Below are positions 12,216 to 26,200 of a stretch of 64,000 nt of DNA, in pieces; within the stretch, counting starts at the first letter, position 1, and each line of letters starts with the position of its first letter. The notes below the pieces were generated by a model. That model saw only the letters and a list, made by a program, of their open reading frames with translations, was not told the DNA's origin and ran no database searches. The position numbers and the translations under genes were made by a program. The DNA is from Colius striatus (taxonomy: Eukaryota > Chordata > Aves > Coliiformes > Coliidae): NCBI RefSeq assembly GCF_028858725.1, contig NC_084765.1, positions 11,487,501-11,551,500 on the forward strand, written 5' to 3'.

Positions 12216-15200
12216 CAACCACATAACATCCTGCAGAAGCGCCTGATGGAAACAAATTTATCAAAATTACGAAGCAGCCGAGGCAGCTGGGCTCCAAAGA
12301 GTGACATCTCAGCCCAGACCAACAAGATGAATCAAACCAAACTGGGCAGCTTGGGGAAAATGGAGGACGAGGAGCTCATAGTGGTGAGCTGCCAGGTAAC
12401 AATCCCTCCCCAAGGCTTCTAGTTTTTTTCCTTCCAAGTTTTATTTCTGACAGCCTCAAGTTGTGTTCTTGCTCCCCATGTTTCCTGGTTAGGGCTGTAC
12501 TCCACTGGGGCTGTTACAGCTGTGACGATGCTCTCCTTCTGCAGCGCAGAGCTGCTGTGGCACAGACCCTCATCTGGGTATCTCAGAGAAAGCTGGTCTG
12601 ATGGAGTTCAGGGCAGAGGGAGTAGCCAGGCTGGAGCAGCATGCTGAAATGCTGAGGAGTAATTATCTATGACGAGTCCCTCTGCTCACAACCTATTTGT
12701 TTTCCTCAAATGCCATCGTTCTTTCCCCAAGAGTAATTTCACATTTCTCCTCCTTACCCTCACACTGTTTGGTATCTCACACTGTCCACAACACCCTCTC
12801 CTGCCTGGGGCTGCCCTTTCTGCTCTCGGCAAGGGCAAATACTGATGGAAAGGGCTCAGGACCCAATATCATGTTGTTTAGTAGCATCACCTTATTCAAA
12901 AGGCAGCTTAAGACCTAGCTCTTGGGTATATGGGGTGGATGAGGCTATACTTTGTGGGCACTGAGCATGCAGTGGAGCAGGGATGGGGTGGCACAGGGTG
13001 GCATTCAGAGGGGACCAATGTGTGCAGAGCAGAGACCTCAGGTGCCCTGCACTCATCTGGCACCCACACATCCTCTGCCATTTCTGCTTGTTCTTGCAGT
13101 GTGCAGGAAAGGAGCTGAAGGCCGTGGTGGATACCGGCTCGCAGCACAACCTCATGTCATCTGCCTGCCTGGACAGGCTGGGGTAAATATCCAGCTGGGT
13201 TTCTGTTTTGTGGGAACTCATGGCACCTGGCAGCACAGGCAGTGCTCCTGAGGCTGGGGCTTCACTCATGCCAGCAGTGGCCGTTCTGTGAGTGCTTTGG
13301 GCCATGCCAGGCAAGACCCTGAGCCTCCTGTTACAACCAAATCCTGGTTTATTCTTAAATATCCTTGCAGGGAGCTGAAATAGAATGCCATTTGTAACAA
13401 CCTCTTCACCTCTGAGCAAACCTCTTCAGAGGGCTGGATGTATTTGTGTTTTTTCAGCGCCTGCCTGTTTGTCATTCAGTGCCTTATGAGACAGCTGAAG
13501 TGCCCCTAGCCTTCTGTGTCCTGAGGCAGGCGGGGCTGGGATAGGCCATATCCCCACAGCGGGTATAAAGTGGCTGCGTGGTCACGCCACTGATCTCTGA
13601 AGAGCAGGATCAGGCATCAACTCACAGGGTGGCAAGGAGATTTTGGCACTTGATTCCCATGAAGTCATTGCATTTTATTGACAACTTGCAACAATTAGGC
13701 AAAAAATGATTGCAGTTGCTCGCTGAACACTAGTGCAGGCCCTGAACGAACAGTGCCTGTTTTCTGCCCAGACAGTAATCACTTCTTTGCATGACAGTGT
13801 TTAGTGGCTGGAAGGTGGCTGCACTTACTATAAACTTGTTGCAGACTGTGGAGCTGCTCAGCCCAGCTCATGGATGGTAACAGTGCATTTGGAGAAGTCT
13901 TATTTTTCAAGGTGCGGTATTGGTTGCTCAACACATCTGAGTCTGCTCTCTGTATTACTTGTGTGTGTCCTGTGTAGTTTTTTCAGCACCACTCTGCTTC
14001 AGCAGTCCCACCCTTCAAAGAGCACTTAAAAAACAAGTTAGAGTCACTTTCCACTGTCAGGTTATGGAGATTCCCTCCTGATTTAAGAGAGGTCACTTTC
14101 ATAGCCATCGGCCAGCTAGCTGCAGCTAAAAGGCCTGTGTCTCTCTCCAGTGTTATCAGCAATGAGGGAGTTTTGGATCCTGGTTGGTGGGATCCTGTGG
14201 ACATGGGGCTGAGCAACACTGGTCCAGCGTACAAAGCCTGTGTGTGTGTGACATAGAATCATTATGGTTGGAAAAGAGCTTTAAGATTGAGTCCAATCAC
14301 TAAGCTCAAACTGCCCAGCCCATCGCTAAAGTAAACCACCAGAATTAGAAATTCTTTATGTAATACTGTATTTAAAACAGTGAAAACACTAATTAAAAAA
14401 TCACAAGAACAAGGTTAATTTTCCCACAAAACTGGTGACAGAATGTGTTACTCAGGTGGAGTGAGGAAAACCATCATTCACTGTTACATTAACTCTTTGT
14501 TCTCCAGAGAGGGGGCTCCAAAAGCAGCCAGGCAGCTTATGTTTTGTTACAATATTGAGAACATTTATTCACATCTTCATATGTTCATAGGTTTGGTTTC
14601 TTCTGTCTAGTGGCATCGCTGGTAGTATGACAAACATGATTTAATGTACCCACATTAGTGCTGGCAAAAAATATTCTGAGATATTCCATGTATTTTCATA
14701 TATCTTTTTCAATTTTAAAAATTAGATATATATTCCACAATTCAGAATGGTTTCCTGGATTCTAAGACAGATTAACAAAAGAGTTAAGTCCAGGGCTTTG
14801 ATGCCTGGCTCGCTCTGTCCTCGCTGTGGTAGGTCCATGTGACAACGGGCACCGCTCCAGGACATTTGACTTCAAATTAGTGCAAGCACGTGTGGCAATG
14901 ATAAAACATGGGTTTTGTTGAAATCTAGGCCTGGACAGCAGCAGGGCAGAGGCATGTTGGGCAATTTTGCTGCTGTTCCTGCCAGGGCAGCAGGGCCCCA
15001 CAGGATGGCTTTGCTGGGTGCTGCTGCCTGAGGTCAAGGCCCAGTGGCTTTGGGCACAGGCCCTGCTGCTGACATCTCTGGGTGCCTCAAAAGCACCATG
15101 TGTGTGCCCCAGCCAAAGACCTCAAGTATTCCCTTCAGTGGATAGAGAAGCCATTGGAGTTGACTACACTCAAACAAGCCACTCTGACTTGTCTTGGGAC

Positions 15201-16957
15201 AGAGTAAAGACAGCTCAGGGCCAAGGAGCTAAAAAACTACTTCTTGATATGTTCCTGCTGCTTTTTAAGTCCAGCCCCCAAGGGAAACAGCAGAAGGGAT
15301 GGAGGAGATCTCTCTGCTACCCCTCCTGGTCCTTCTATCTGCACTAAATGGTGTGGGCAGTTCCTACCTCAGTCCCAGAGCCTCTAGTCCCCCCAGGACA
15401 GACGGGCAGACACACACATGCACATGCTGCTGCAATGCAGCTCAGCAGGAAGGTACCTCAAATACCCAAAAATTGATACAGGTTTTATTGAAGGCAGAGA
15501 TCATTGCTTTGATCTGCCTTTCCATTACATTCTTATTCAGTTTACAAGAGAAACTGAAGCTAAATAATTAATCAGTGTTGTCAGACTTGTTCATGGAGTG
15601 TAGATAAAAGAAACAACTGAATATCTCTGACCTCCTTTTTTCCTTTTCTCGGGCTGAACGTGATTCATCTGTTCACATTTCCCCTGAATAAACCCAGCAG
15701 CAGCATCTGCTAACAAGTGTGGGTCAGGCACATTGCCCTGGCTGTGAGGTGTGGGGGCACAGTGTTGGCAGCTCCGCTGGCGGGAGTGGAGTATCCCTTC
15801 CTTGTACCCACCTGCATTAGAAGCAATTTTAGATCAGCAGCTTCCCCAAGTCTCGAGGAAACATAGGAAGAAATATTCCTCTGGTAAAAAGCAAAGTCCA
15901 ATAAGAAGCTGTGCTTGGGGCAAGGGCTTATGCAGCCACGGGGCTGAATTTTGGGTCATGCTATGGTCTGACATGGGTGTAGGCTGCTGGCTATATGCAG
16001 AGCATCACAGAAAGCCTGCCAAGGAAGCAGCTTTCCAGTAATGGGAATAGGTAAAAGGGGCAACTAAGACCACTCAAGTGTAAGTGCCTTCCACATGCTG
16101 TTTACTCCTTGCTGGAGCAGACCATCCATGTCTGTTTCATGTCAGAAGTGTTTTCAATGTGCAGGTTAAAAGAGCATCTCAAAGCACTCCCTGGTGAAGA
16201 AGAGATGGTTTCCTTCCCATCCAAGGGGAAGGCAATTGGCCAGATTGAGTGCCTCGTCCTCACAGTGGGAGCAGTTCCTGTGGAGTGTGCAGCCTTCGTC
16301 GTGGGTGAGTGGGTCTGTGCTCATCTGGTGTGGGCTGGGTTCTGCTGCTTCTCACCTCAGGGGAAAAACGTCCAGGAACACATTAAAATGAAAATAGAAA
16401 TACTGCTTTACTGCAGCAAAAGTCGCTGTTTGGCCCTTCAGATGGAGAGAGGGAGGATGCATTCAACAGGGCTGTGCTGGCGACACCGGGCTTGTGATCT
16501 GCCATGGTGATGGAGCCACCGCTGTGTCTCCCCGCAGGCACCTGCCTGCCCTCCTTTAGTTGTGTTCTCCTCCCAAGTAACTGAGGTCCTTCATCAACAG
16601 GGTTTTATTTAGCAGAGCAGCCATGAAGTCAGATGCTTTTTGACTGACAAAAAGCACGGGAGAATATTGTAAATGTATCAATCTGAATGTTCCTATTTTT
16701 CAGAAGACAGTGAGAAACCGTTCTCCTTTGGGCTGCAGACACTGAAATCTCTGAAGGTAGGGGTTTTACAGCACGGCTTTTACCTATGCTGGGAGAGTTG
16801 GGACCGCTGTGAATTGCGGTTTTCCCTCTTATCTAAAGGCATTTCTTCTCTACAGTGTGTCATAAACATGGAGAAGCACCATCTCGTTCTGGGGAAGACG
16901 GACAGGGAAGAAATCCCGTTTGTGGGCAGCGGCAGCGCTGAGGCAGGCGAGCAGTAA
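12216..16957 (+). CDS. NRIP3: NRIP3 exons 3-7, copy B (join 12216-12395, 13100-13182, 16165-16304, 16704-16756, 16856-16957)
   Basis: Five exons chain in phase to 186 codons including the stop, corresponding to the C-terminal three quarters of human NRIP3 (about 241 residues). Exon 3 follows TTTCTTAAAG and reads QPHNILQKRLMETNLSKLRS. Exon 4 follows TTCTTGCAG and carries the aspartyl-protease signature AVVDTGSQHNLMSSACLDRL, with catalytic Asp in DTG. Exon 5 holds the second half of the fold (GQIECLVLTVGAVPVECAAF), exon 6 reads PFSFGLQTLKSLK and exon 7 ends with TAA at 16955-16957. NRIP3 binds nuclear receptors by family description; proteolytic activity is not established. Exons 1-2 are missing from the window. 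The frame is open, but 5,110 bp after the stop is absent compared with copy A, so the normal 3' UTR and its poly(A) signals are gone. Expression of this copy is uncertain. Confidence 0.88.
14254..14341 (-). mobile_element. CR1 LINE 3'-end fragment
   Basis: The block starting TAGAATCATTATGGTTGGAA and ending near CCAGCCCATCGCTAAA is the reverse complement of the 3' end of an avian CR1 element. It is short and diverged and lies in the intron between NRIP3 exons 4 and 5. The ORF portion of CR1 is absent, as is usual for 5'-truncated copies. Confidence 0.75.
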
Positions 16958-17237
16958 GTTGGCTGGGGAGGGTTGCATTTTGTATCCTGCTAAGATTGAC
17001 CATTTTTTCATTGCCTCTGCAGAAGCAGCTGATCAGGTGAGACCCACTGGGGCATCTCTCCACAGTCAACTGCAGCATAATCTGTTATCTAAGAGTTCTC
17101 CAGGGAGGTCCTTTTTATGGGCTTTGCTACTACTGTTTTGCTGATGATAATGTGATGCTCAACATGTTGTGAAAACAAATGTGAATCGTATGTCTCAGAT
17201 GCAAATAACTAGATGACTGATTTCACTATAAACATAC
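15774..17237 (+). repeat. Large direct duplication, copy B, with internal 5,110-bp deletion
   Basis: Matches 1-1203 joined directly to 6314-6574 of copy A. The missing block corresponds to 1204-6313. The trinucleotide TGC stands at both ends of the missing block (1201-1203 and 6311-6313) and once at the join (16974-16976), so the event looks like a deletion by end joining with three bases of microhomology, not an insertion of a transposon in copy A. After 17237 the sequence is no longer related to copy A. Confidence 0.95.
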
Positions 17238-20200
17238 AATTTAGGGCTGTAGAGTGCTTGGTTTATTTTATGGGGCCAACAGAAGTTGAGGTGGAGATGA
17301 GGTACTGGGTTTCCATCAGTTGGAAGTCTGCTCCTTTTTGTAAGCTGATTTTTATCTTTTTTTTTTTCCTTTTTTTCTTGGGCTGTGCAACACTGGGGCT
17401 AGTTCAGCCCTGTGCTGGTCTCCTTCTCCCCAACCACATTGTTGATGAAAGGCTACAGTCTGTGCAGATGACACTGTAGGTACCAGTGACATTTCACTAG
17501 AGATGGCATTGCTGAAAAGCCAATTGATTTAATGTTACTAGAGTGGCGCAGCCACCACTACCTCAACTCTCAAAATGGATGTGAAGACAGCCAACAAGCT
17601 AAAAATACCAGGAGCTCGGGAATAACAGGAAGCCAAAGCAGCAGAACTAGCTGGGGAGATGCTGCAGGGCCGTTCTTTCTTTCTTTTTTTGAATGTGGCA
17701 GGATTGATGCCTGGGGCTTGTGAGACAGCAATCCCCACTGTGGCTGCACCCACTGTTAGACACAGTTTGGCTCTTCAGAAAAGCATCTTGGCTCACGCAA
17801 TGGGAAGCAGTGGAAAGCTACATGCTCGTTAAATGTAAAACCACCCAGCATCCTAGAAATTGGTGGTGCATCTGCAGAAGGTGGGGAGCTCTTGATGTCA
17901 TTTCAGCCCTGCATGTCTTGCCTCTGCTGTCTACATGCCCACCTCCTGGCAGTGACAGGGTCAGCACTTATCTACTGCACAACTCCTTTCACCTGTCTTG
18001 CTCAAAGACCAGGAAAAACAATCTCCTTTCTGCAGAGAGCAGGGAGACTCTGCTGCTGAAAACAAAACTTAATCGAATCATTGAATTGAACAGAAATACC
18101 CAAGGGAAAACAATATAGAGTAAGGTGAATGGAAAGTGCAACCAGCCCCTTTAAGATCCCCTTCGCCTACTTCTCCCCGCTTCCTGGGTTCAGGCACCTG
18201 ATCCTGGTATTTTTACCTCCCCCTCCCCTCCATGAGCAGCACAGGGGGCAGGGAATAGGGATGCAGTCAGTCCTTTCCTGATGGCTCCTGCCACTTATCT
18301 GGCTTCTGACAAGGAGGACTCTGCCAGTCCTCCCTGTTCCAGCACAGGGTCCCTCAGATGCTAGGCAGCCCTGCACGGGCTGCTCTGACATGTTTGTCCT
18401 AGGGGCTGCAGCTCCTCTCTGCTTCCTCTGGCGTGGGGTCCAAAGTACTCACCCTCTCTAGCAGAGGGTCCTCTTGGAGTTGCTGGCAATCATTAGTCCT
18501 GCCACTGTCCTCCGTGGGTTGCAGGGGGACAGCTGCACTCTCACCACAGCTGCAGGGAGGCATTTGGTTAGGTGTTCCTCATCCTTTCTTCTTTCTCTAA
18601 TTGCAGGGTCTGTGTGATCACCTCCATCTTGCCCTACTCTTCCACCTCCTCCTATGCACTACAATTTTCCTTTCTTCAGTAGTGATGGCAGAGGCACCAG
18701 ATTGGCCCAGCCAGGCCAGAAGTGGGTCCAAATCCATAGCTTGGGGAAGATCTGGGAACTGTTTATGGGGGCAGCACTGCAGCACCTTCCCTTTTACCAA
18801 GCAAAAGTGGCTCCTCACAAACCCATCCCACTGCCCTAGGTTGGTGGCAGAAGAAACTCAGTGGTTGCTCCTCCCAAAGAATGAAGTGTTGAGAGAGACC
18901 TGGACCCAGCCAGCTACAAACTCTCTCTGCTGTAAGGAAATGGCAGGCAGGGTAAAGTATTGCTTTACCTCCAACCCTGTGGTGCACAGCTGGCCAAGAC
19001 ATTTTCTAAGTGTTGCCAGCTAGGGAGTATCTCAATGGCAATGCTGGCAAAGGTGGAGCTCAAAAGTACTGCTTAGGGGAAAGAGCAATATTGAGACATA
19101 TTCTCAATGAGAAAACCAATACATTTTAAAGTGTTGCTAGAAACCCCAGTCCTCTGTTCCTTTGCAGGGAGATCAGAGGCAACAAGGCGAACGATCAGAT
19201 GCTCGATGGCTGTGAAACACTCTGAGTCATGGAGAACAAGTGCAAACAGCCTACATCTGAGAAACTTTGCAACACCAGGCAGTGCTGGCTATTAATTGAA
19301 AAGAAAAATGTAATTGGGGAGTGAATCATTGGTCTTCTGTGGATTACAAATCCAAAAACCGCTTCAAAATCCCTGGGTGGAAGACAAAGCCCAGCACAGG
19401 TGCATTGCAGCACAGTAACCTCGTTTTATCCAGGCCAGGAGAGATCAAGACACACAAAAAATGATCAGGATTTTGCTACTAGCCTTTTCAGGCACTGGTG
19501 GGGAAGCAGAAAACTCATACTTGGGTAAAACATTTGGTGTAATAGGGAAACTGGGTCTCAACAGTGAAGACATCTGAGAATCCAGTGAAGTGGGTGTGCT
19601 GTGAGCGGTGCCCTGGGAAGGGCAGTTTGGCTTTCTGGCTCAGCAGGTTTAGAGAGAAAATATATGGATTTTAAGCTCTTTCTGCTCACAGAGAGCTCAT
19701 CTACTGAAAGCATCATAATGTTTTGTGGTTTTGGCTTCAGTGACGTTTTTCATATTGACTTTTCAAGCTAACAGAAGGGGAAATGGGCTCCAGAAGGAGA
19801 CGACAATGTATTTTTAAAAACAAATTATGTATGAGGGCTAATTAACTTGGCATTTGCGGCTAAGCATTCTCCTAGATAGATTTGCTCCAACTGAGACCAC
19901 ATTTCAGTGCAGGGAAGCTTCTGCCTGCCATCTCTTTCCTCCTGCTGCTTCATATGCTGTGATATTAAGGTCACGAGCCATTTTCCAATGTTCTGTTCAG
20001 TGCCTTCTAATTAAGTAATGAGTAAGACAAAGATCCCAGGTAGGGTTTAGCTGTGAGGGTTGAGATATCTCTCAATGGGGCTTCTTATGGTCCTGGTCAA
20101 TTTTTTAACAGCTATAAAGAGCCTAGTGGGACTGGCTTCTAGAGGAGCTTGCTACTGAGCAATGACTTAACCAGTGGAAATGTTGTTATTTTGCTCAGTG

Positions 20201-23200
20201 TAGAGAAGAGCTCTGAAAATGAGGGGAAGGAGACTGTGTAGGTGAGGAAATTATCTCCTCCTCAGGCACTAAGGTCTTGCCAAATAATTTGCTCTCTGTG
20301 CCTGCTCTGGTTATGGTTAGTGGCCCAGGGGGATGGACAGCCTGGATACATGGGCAGGATGAGGCAAGCGAAAAACCTCTTGTCCTTGCTGCTGCAAGCC
20401 CCTGCTGTGGTGTGCAGGACATGTCATCAGCAGCTTGTCCCACTACAGGAGCTCCTGTTTGCTTGTGCTATGCATGTGCTTCAGGGCTACATGGCGCAAT
20501 GAGGCAGTGCTCCTTCCACTCAGTGGGGGAAGGCACAGCTGAAGTGAGAAAGCCTAAACTTGTTTAACAAATGGTGGTTATGTTGGCATCATTTGGGTGT
20601 TATTTAACTCTCAGCAAAGTCCTCCCTGTCCTGCCAAGATAATTTTACATCCCAGGGAGCATCCCTTGCCCTCAAGAGAGCATCAGAGATTGCGTTACTG
20701 GGAATTCACACATTAGCTAAGCAGTTATTGTAAAGAAGGGAAAATTGGGTTCACCTGTACCTATCCAGAGAGCAACTGCACACTATGTCAGTTGAAAAAA
20801 ACCTACTTAGAGCAAGCATATGTAATGAATCACTATGGGCTAAACAAAGGAGGGTTAATAAGATGCTCTCATTCAAAAATTGTATTAGAGGATGCTGATG
20901 GCAATGAGCTCATATCAGTTGCTCTCCCTGCAGTTCCGCTCTCTGCTATCCCAAATCGAGTTAGGGTGATCCAGATGCACCTCTTATTGCTTTAGGAGAA
21001 AAATATGGCTTATTTTTTTCCCCAGGGTCACAGGTAACTAATGCAATACAGGCCAGGCACAGCAGAGGTAAAGCTCCAACCACAATGGTGTGAACCACCA
21101 CGGTCGCAGTATGATCAGTGGGTTATCCCCAGGGCCCAGCTTTGGGAGAGAAAGTCTCAGGACTCCACTCGACAGGATGAAGGGATGAAATGCACCAACC
21201 ATAAGACTGTTTTTTGGAAGGGCTGCCAGTGCTGCACGACTCTGTGCTTCTGTGCAAACAGAAGCCCTGAACTTCTTTCACTCTTTTACATTTTCTTAAT
21301 TTTTAAGCCCAAATTGACACATCTTCAGCTAACAAGGTCAGTTATTCACCTTCCCCACTACTTGTAACCAAATACATGAACCCAAAAGACACAGACACAA
21401 GACGTAAACAAAACATTCAGTTGCTGTAAAGCCCAGAAGCTCTAACAAGGCTTCCGTATATTAAACATGATACAAACAGAATGGGCTCAGAGTCCAGCTT
21501 TTGAGGCTGGTGAGTAAAATTAGGGCAACTTGACTAATGACGACAACAGGTAGGCTGGCAAAAGGAAGGACAAGGGGTTTTGGTAGAAATAACTGCATGC
21601 TAAAATAATCCATAAGGGACTAATATTAATGACCAACTCTCCACACAGCTCTCCTGTCTGGAATACTCTGCCTACCTGAAAGCCTATCACAGCTGCATTT
21701 AGACAGGTATAGAAGAAGCCTCTCAGGGAGTACTGCTCAGAGTGGACTGCCTCCAGGTGAGTCCCACTCTCCAGGAAGAAAAGTAAGGCTATGTGTTTAG
21801 TAGAATTGCCTGCATTCATCTCCCCAGAGATCGTAGCTACTCGGCACCACTAAATCACAGTCAAATGGCTTTCAAAAAAAGCCACCCCACTCTGTTTGAA
21901 AAAAAAAAATCTTCACATTTTGAGATTTTTCTTGATGCAGCAAAGTTCTTTTCTGTCCTTGAGCTGAGAGAAATGGGTGCTCTTGTCAGGCAGAGGACAA
22001 CCAGAAGCACATCTTAGAAGCACATGATGTACTGGGCTCTCTGGAGACTGCTAATGATGTTTGATTAATTTTCATTATCACTGTGAACAATCTTTGGTCT
22101 CTCTCTGCATCTGTCTCATTTAGAGTTGTCTTTTGTTTCGTAGTTAAATGGCAGCTTCTACAGACGGTGATTTAATTGTTCCTCAGCACCTGCTTGAAGC
22201 CGTCCAAGTTAAGGATGGACATTGTGTAATTTGCAGTGCACGTGATCTGGTCTTTAAGGCTCAGATCAAATAAAATGGAATAGCAGATTAGGCAGTAATT
22301 GAATGAAGTGGAAGGTAATGTGCAGGCTGATGCTAGGGTCACAGAAATGCTTGGGCTGGACAACGCTGAATAATGAAGCAAATCCAAATATGCATGTGGT
22401 GGTCACCAAACGGCAGGATCAACAGCCTTTGGACAGGCACCCCAAGCTTGTTACGGACAAACTGCTTTCTATCTACCAGGGCAACGAGCTTTTGCAGTGG
22501 ATTTTACACTGAGTCTTTGCAGTGTTATAAAGCTCATCTGCAGCAGCCAGGGCACAATGAGTTCAGATGCTTCTGGCTGGGCAAATGCCTGGGATGGATT
22601 ATGCTCTGTCACCCATGGCCTGTCAGCATCCTCTGATGTGGTGCAAGGAAGTGCTTGCCTTGTGCTGAGCCCTCTGAGAGATGAACACAGCTGCTTCAAG
22701 ACATCAGAGGTAGTAAGTCAGCCCATTGCTCACACCTCAGAAAATCTGAGCGTTTAGCTGCAAGGTCCTCTCAGCTGCACAGGCTTGGATAAGCCCCTTT
22801 GTAGGCTCCAGCCCTTTGGTGAGTCCCAGTAAGAATTTCAGCTTTTTCTTGGTTATCAAGACTAATTTTGATTTGCTCCTATCTGGATGACAACATGCAC
22901 TTGTTGAAGCAAATACTGAGCAACTGGGAGTGGTACAGCCAAAGCCACAGACCAAGACCTTGGTCCGTGTATGAAAAACAAAACAAACTTAGAATCTGCA
23001 CTGGAAAAAAATGTCTTAAAATATTTTTAACTTAAAAACATTAATACCTTCACCCAACTGTAGCACTGTGCAGGACCAGGCAGGTGGAAAACTTAGCTCA
23101 CTTTCCTCCACTGCCACCCTGCTTCAGTGCCCTGAACTCATCGTTATGCTCACATTTCTCATCTATACAGCCAAAAGCATCAGCTGCTTTTCATGAGGAA

Positions 23201-26200
23201 AACTTCTTTGCTGTGAGGGTGACAGAGCACTGGCATGGGCTGCCTAGAGAGGTTGTGCATTCTCCTTCTCTGAAAGTCTTCAAAACCCACCTGGACGTGT
23301 TCCTTTGTGATCTGATTGAGGTGAACCTGCTTTAGCAGGGGGTTGGACTGGATGATCTTTAGAGGTCCTTTCCATCCCCTGCTATTCTATGATTCTGTGA
23401 TTCCTCTCCACAATAGTTAGTCTGTGCAACCCCTTGCCTTCCGCTACATGAAACTGGGAGTTACCTGAAGTGCTGTTATATTTTAATTCACTTCGGCATA
23501 GACAGATCAGGCACACTGTACTCAGCACCAATGAAAACAAATATAGTCCCTTGAGCAAAACAAAAAGTCATCCTGATTACATCATGGAGCAGCAGTGCAC
23601 AGTGTAAAATGGCAAACCGATCTCAGCCATCATCCCAGTGTTTGAGTGGTGGAAAGCTTAATACTCTCTGCTCTGAGAATCAAATTACCACTATTTCAAC
23701 TCGATCTTTTTTAACTTGTAAGACATTTCTTGTTAATTGAAGGAAGAAGCATTTTCTAGAGTGGAAAGTTGCAGCCTGGGCACGGTTGTCAGCTGTGATC
23801 AGGCAGTCAGGGGGAAGCTTGCAGGAAGCTGCTTTGCAGGGTGTTGTCATGGGAACAGAGCAAGTAGGGCATCCACTGCACCACACAAACTCTGGCAATG
23901 TGGTGGCAAAAAATCAATGCTGTTCAGCAGCACTAGGAGAGCCAGCTATTAGGTTGCCTCTAGTAGAGATTTAATCTGAATGAAATGCAGAAGCCAGAAC
24001 CTCCCTCTGTGTGAAAGTGGTGTCGCTCCTCCTGATCTGAATGGAGCAAGACTCAATGCCATTCCAGTATCTAGGCACAGGCACCAGAGCAAAAGGACTG
24101 ATATTTTAAATATCTGGTGGAACCACTATTTCTTCTAAGAACTCTCTGAAAGAAGGTCATCTTAGAAGGCAGTGACTTGGGGCCTGGTTTACTTAGACAA
24201 CTTCACTTGGTCTTCTCTGTTTGTGTACATTGTAACAGCCTATGAATTTGGCATCCATAATGATTAATGGCAGAAGACAAAGGGTTGAGCCCAGTGTGTA
24301 CGTCACCACAGCATACAGGCTAAGAATACAAAATACTGCCACAGTGTCAATGTTTGTTGTCATCTGAAGTGTCTGACTCCCTTTGCACAATGCTGTCTTT
24401 GAATGCAACTTACCTCCTCTGTGCAGGTCTGCATACGTGAAATTAATAGGATTTTTCTTCATAAGTAACACCTTCTGTGCTAGGGATAAGCAATGGTTAA
24501 GAAAGGATTGCTGGCTAGAGAAGAATATAGAGATTCCTGCTCTTGCAGTCATAAGGGATGATATACCAAAAAAAGGAATATTGTTAATGTTACTGCAGAG
24601 ATCAGTGAAAGTAGAATCAAATGCAATAGATAAGCCAAGATCTGAGAAAGGCTGAAAATGCTAGCTGAAAAAAGGTGAAAAGAGCAAAACTCAATCCATT
24701 GCCTCCAAGCTTTCATTTTATCTTGGCTGGGTCTGCTGACAAAGTAAAACGCTTTTAATTAAAGCAGGCATCTGCCGTGTAACCACATTGCTGCTGCTGA
24801 CCCAAGCCAGCAAGATGCTGAGTGTATGCTCCTCATTTCCTATCAACACTGAAGTGTGAATGAGGGACCCACATCCATCCAGGGTTCACTTGACGTGTGC
24901 TTTGGAAAAGTGACCAAAATAGCAGGTGAGGGAAGAAAATGGAGCCAACGTATGGAGGGGTTCCCAGTTTACTTGTTGAGGTTGTTGATTAAAGCCCCTC
25001 TGCTTAGCAACAAGTTTGAGAAAAGTAATAATAAAGTTTACCATAAAAAGGCCTGTAGTTGTATCATAGTCACAGTCTTGTCTTGCCTTTAACGTATCTC
25101 TCACTGGCTGTGGTGTTTCCGTGCAGGTTGCAGCAAAGATTGGAATGAAATGACTGGCACTGGGCAGAGCATGTTCTGGATTTATTGTGACTTTACTTTT
25201 GGTGTATATAAATCGGGGAGCACACACTTATCAAAGAAATCCCAGTGGATTACTCTGTAAAGGGGAGAAACTGTGATTCCTTTTTGGCCATGGTTGCCTC
25301 TATGCAAACATGCCTCTGGCAAAAGCTCTCTTGGAGAGAAGAGGAGGGAGTGAAAGACGTAGTGTGTGGAGGAGCACTGACTTTGTCCCTCCCATGGGTA
25401 GTGCACACAGAGTGCCTGAGGTCCTGCTGGGTCAAGGCTGGCAGAGTCTGCTAATAAATTCTGGATTAAACAAACAAATGCAGAAGCTATTCTTCATGCT
25501 GCAAGGGATGAAGTCTGGGTTACAGGCTGTGGTCAATCAGCTGAAGCCCCCTTCTCATCTACAAGCTGCTGTTCCTTGTATTTGCAGAACGTCTCCTTTG
25601 CTGAAGGAAGGGAATTGCATTGATAAGAGTACAACATCTGTCACTAATTGCAGCCATATGCAGAACGTGGCATGCTCTTCACATGGATGATATGGGGAGT
25701 CAGCTGGTACTAACAAAAAGCTAGAGTACCGACCGACCTTGCACTAGCAGAGAGGGACCTTGAACTCTTCCAGCCCGCAGAAAAGTCAAGAGTGGATTCA
25801 CTGGACAGAAAGATAAAATAAATGCAGAGCTCTTTCAGCACTTCCCTCCATCTGCTTCACATCATAAATATCAATACAAATATAGAAATACAGAGGTAAA
25901 CAGTTTGTCTAGCTTGTCCTTTCCACACGCCTATATTTCTGTTGTGAGAGGCTTTACGTAACTTCTACTGGCGGATTGCAAAATAATGCCAGAGTTATGG
26001 AAGGAAGCCACCAGCCATTACATCGCATTAATGTAATGTAATGGGTCTCTGAGATGAACTATATTTGGAAAGCTTGCTTTTATTGTAAACCTTGTGCCTC
26101 ATCCACCCCACTGGCATTGATTTCTCTTTGTATTCTCCAGAGACCAAAGATATGAGGCCAGAATACTATCTAGACCCGAACAGAGCCACTAGGGTTTTGG

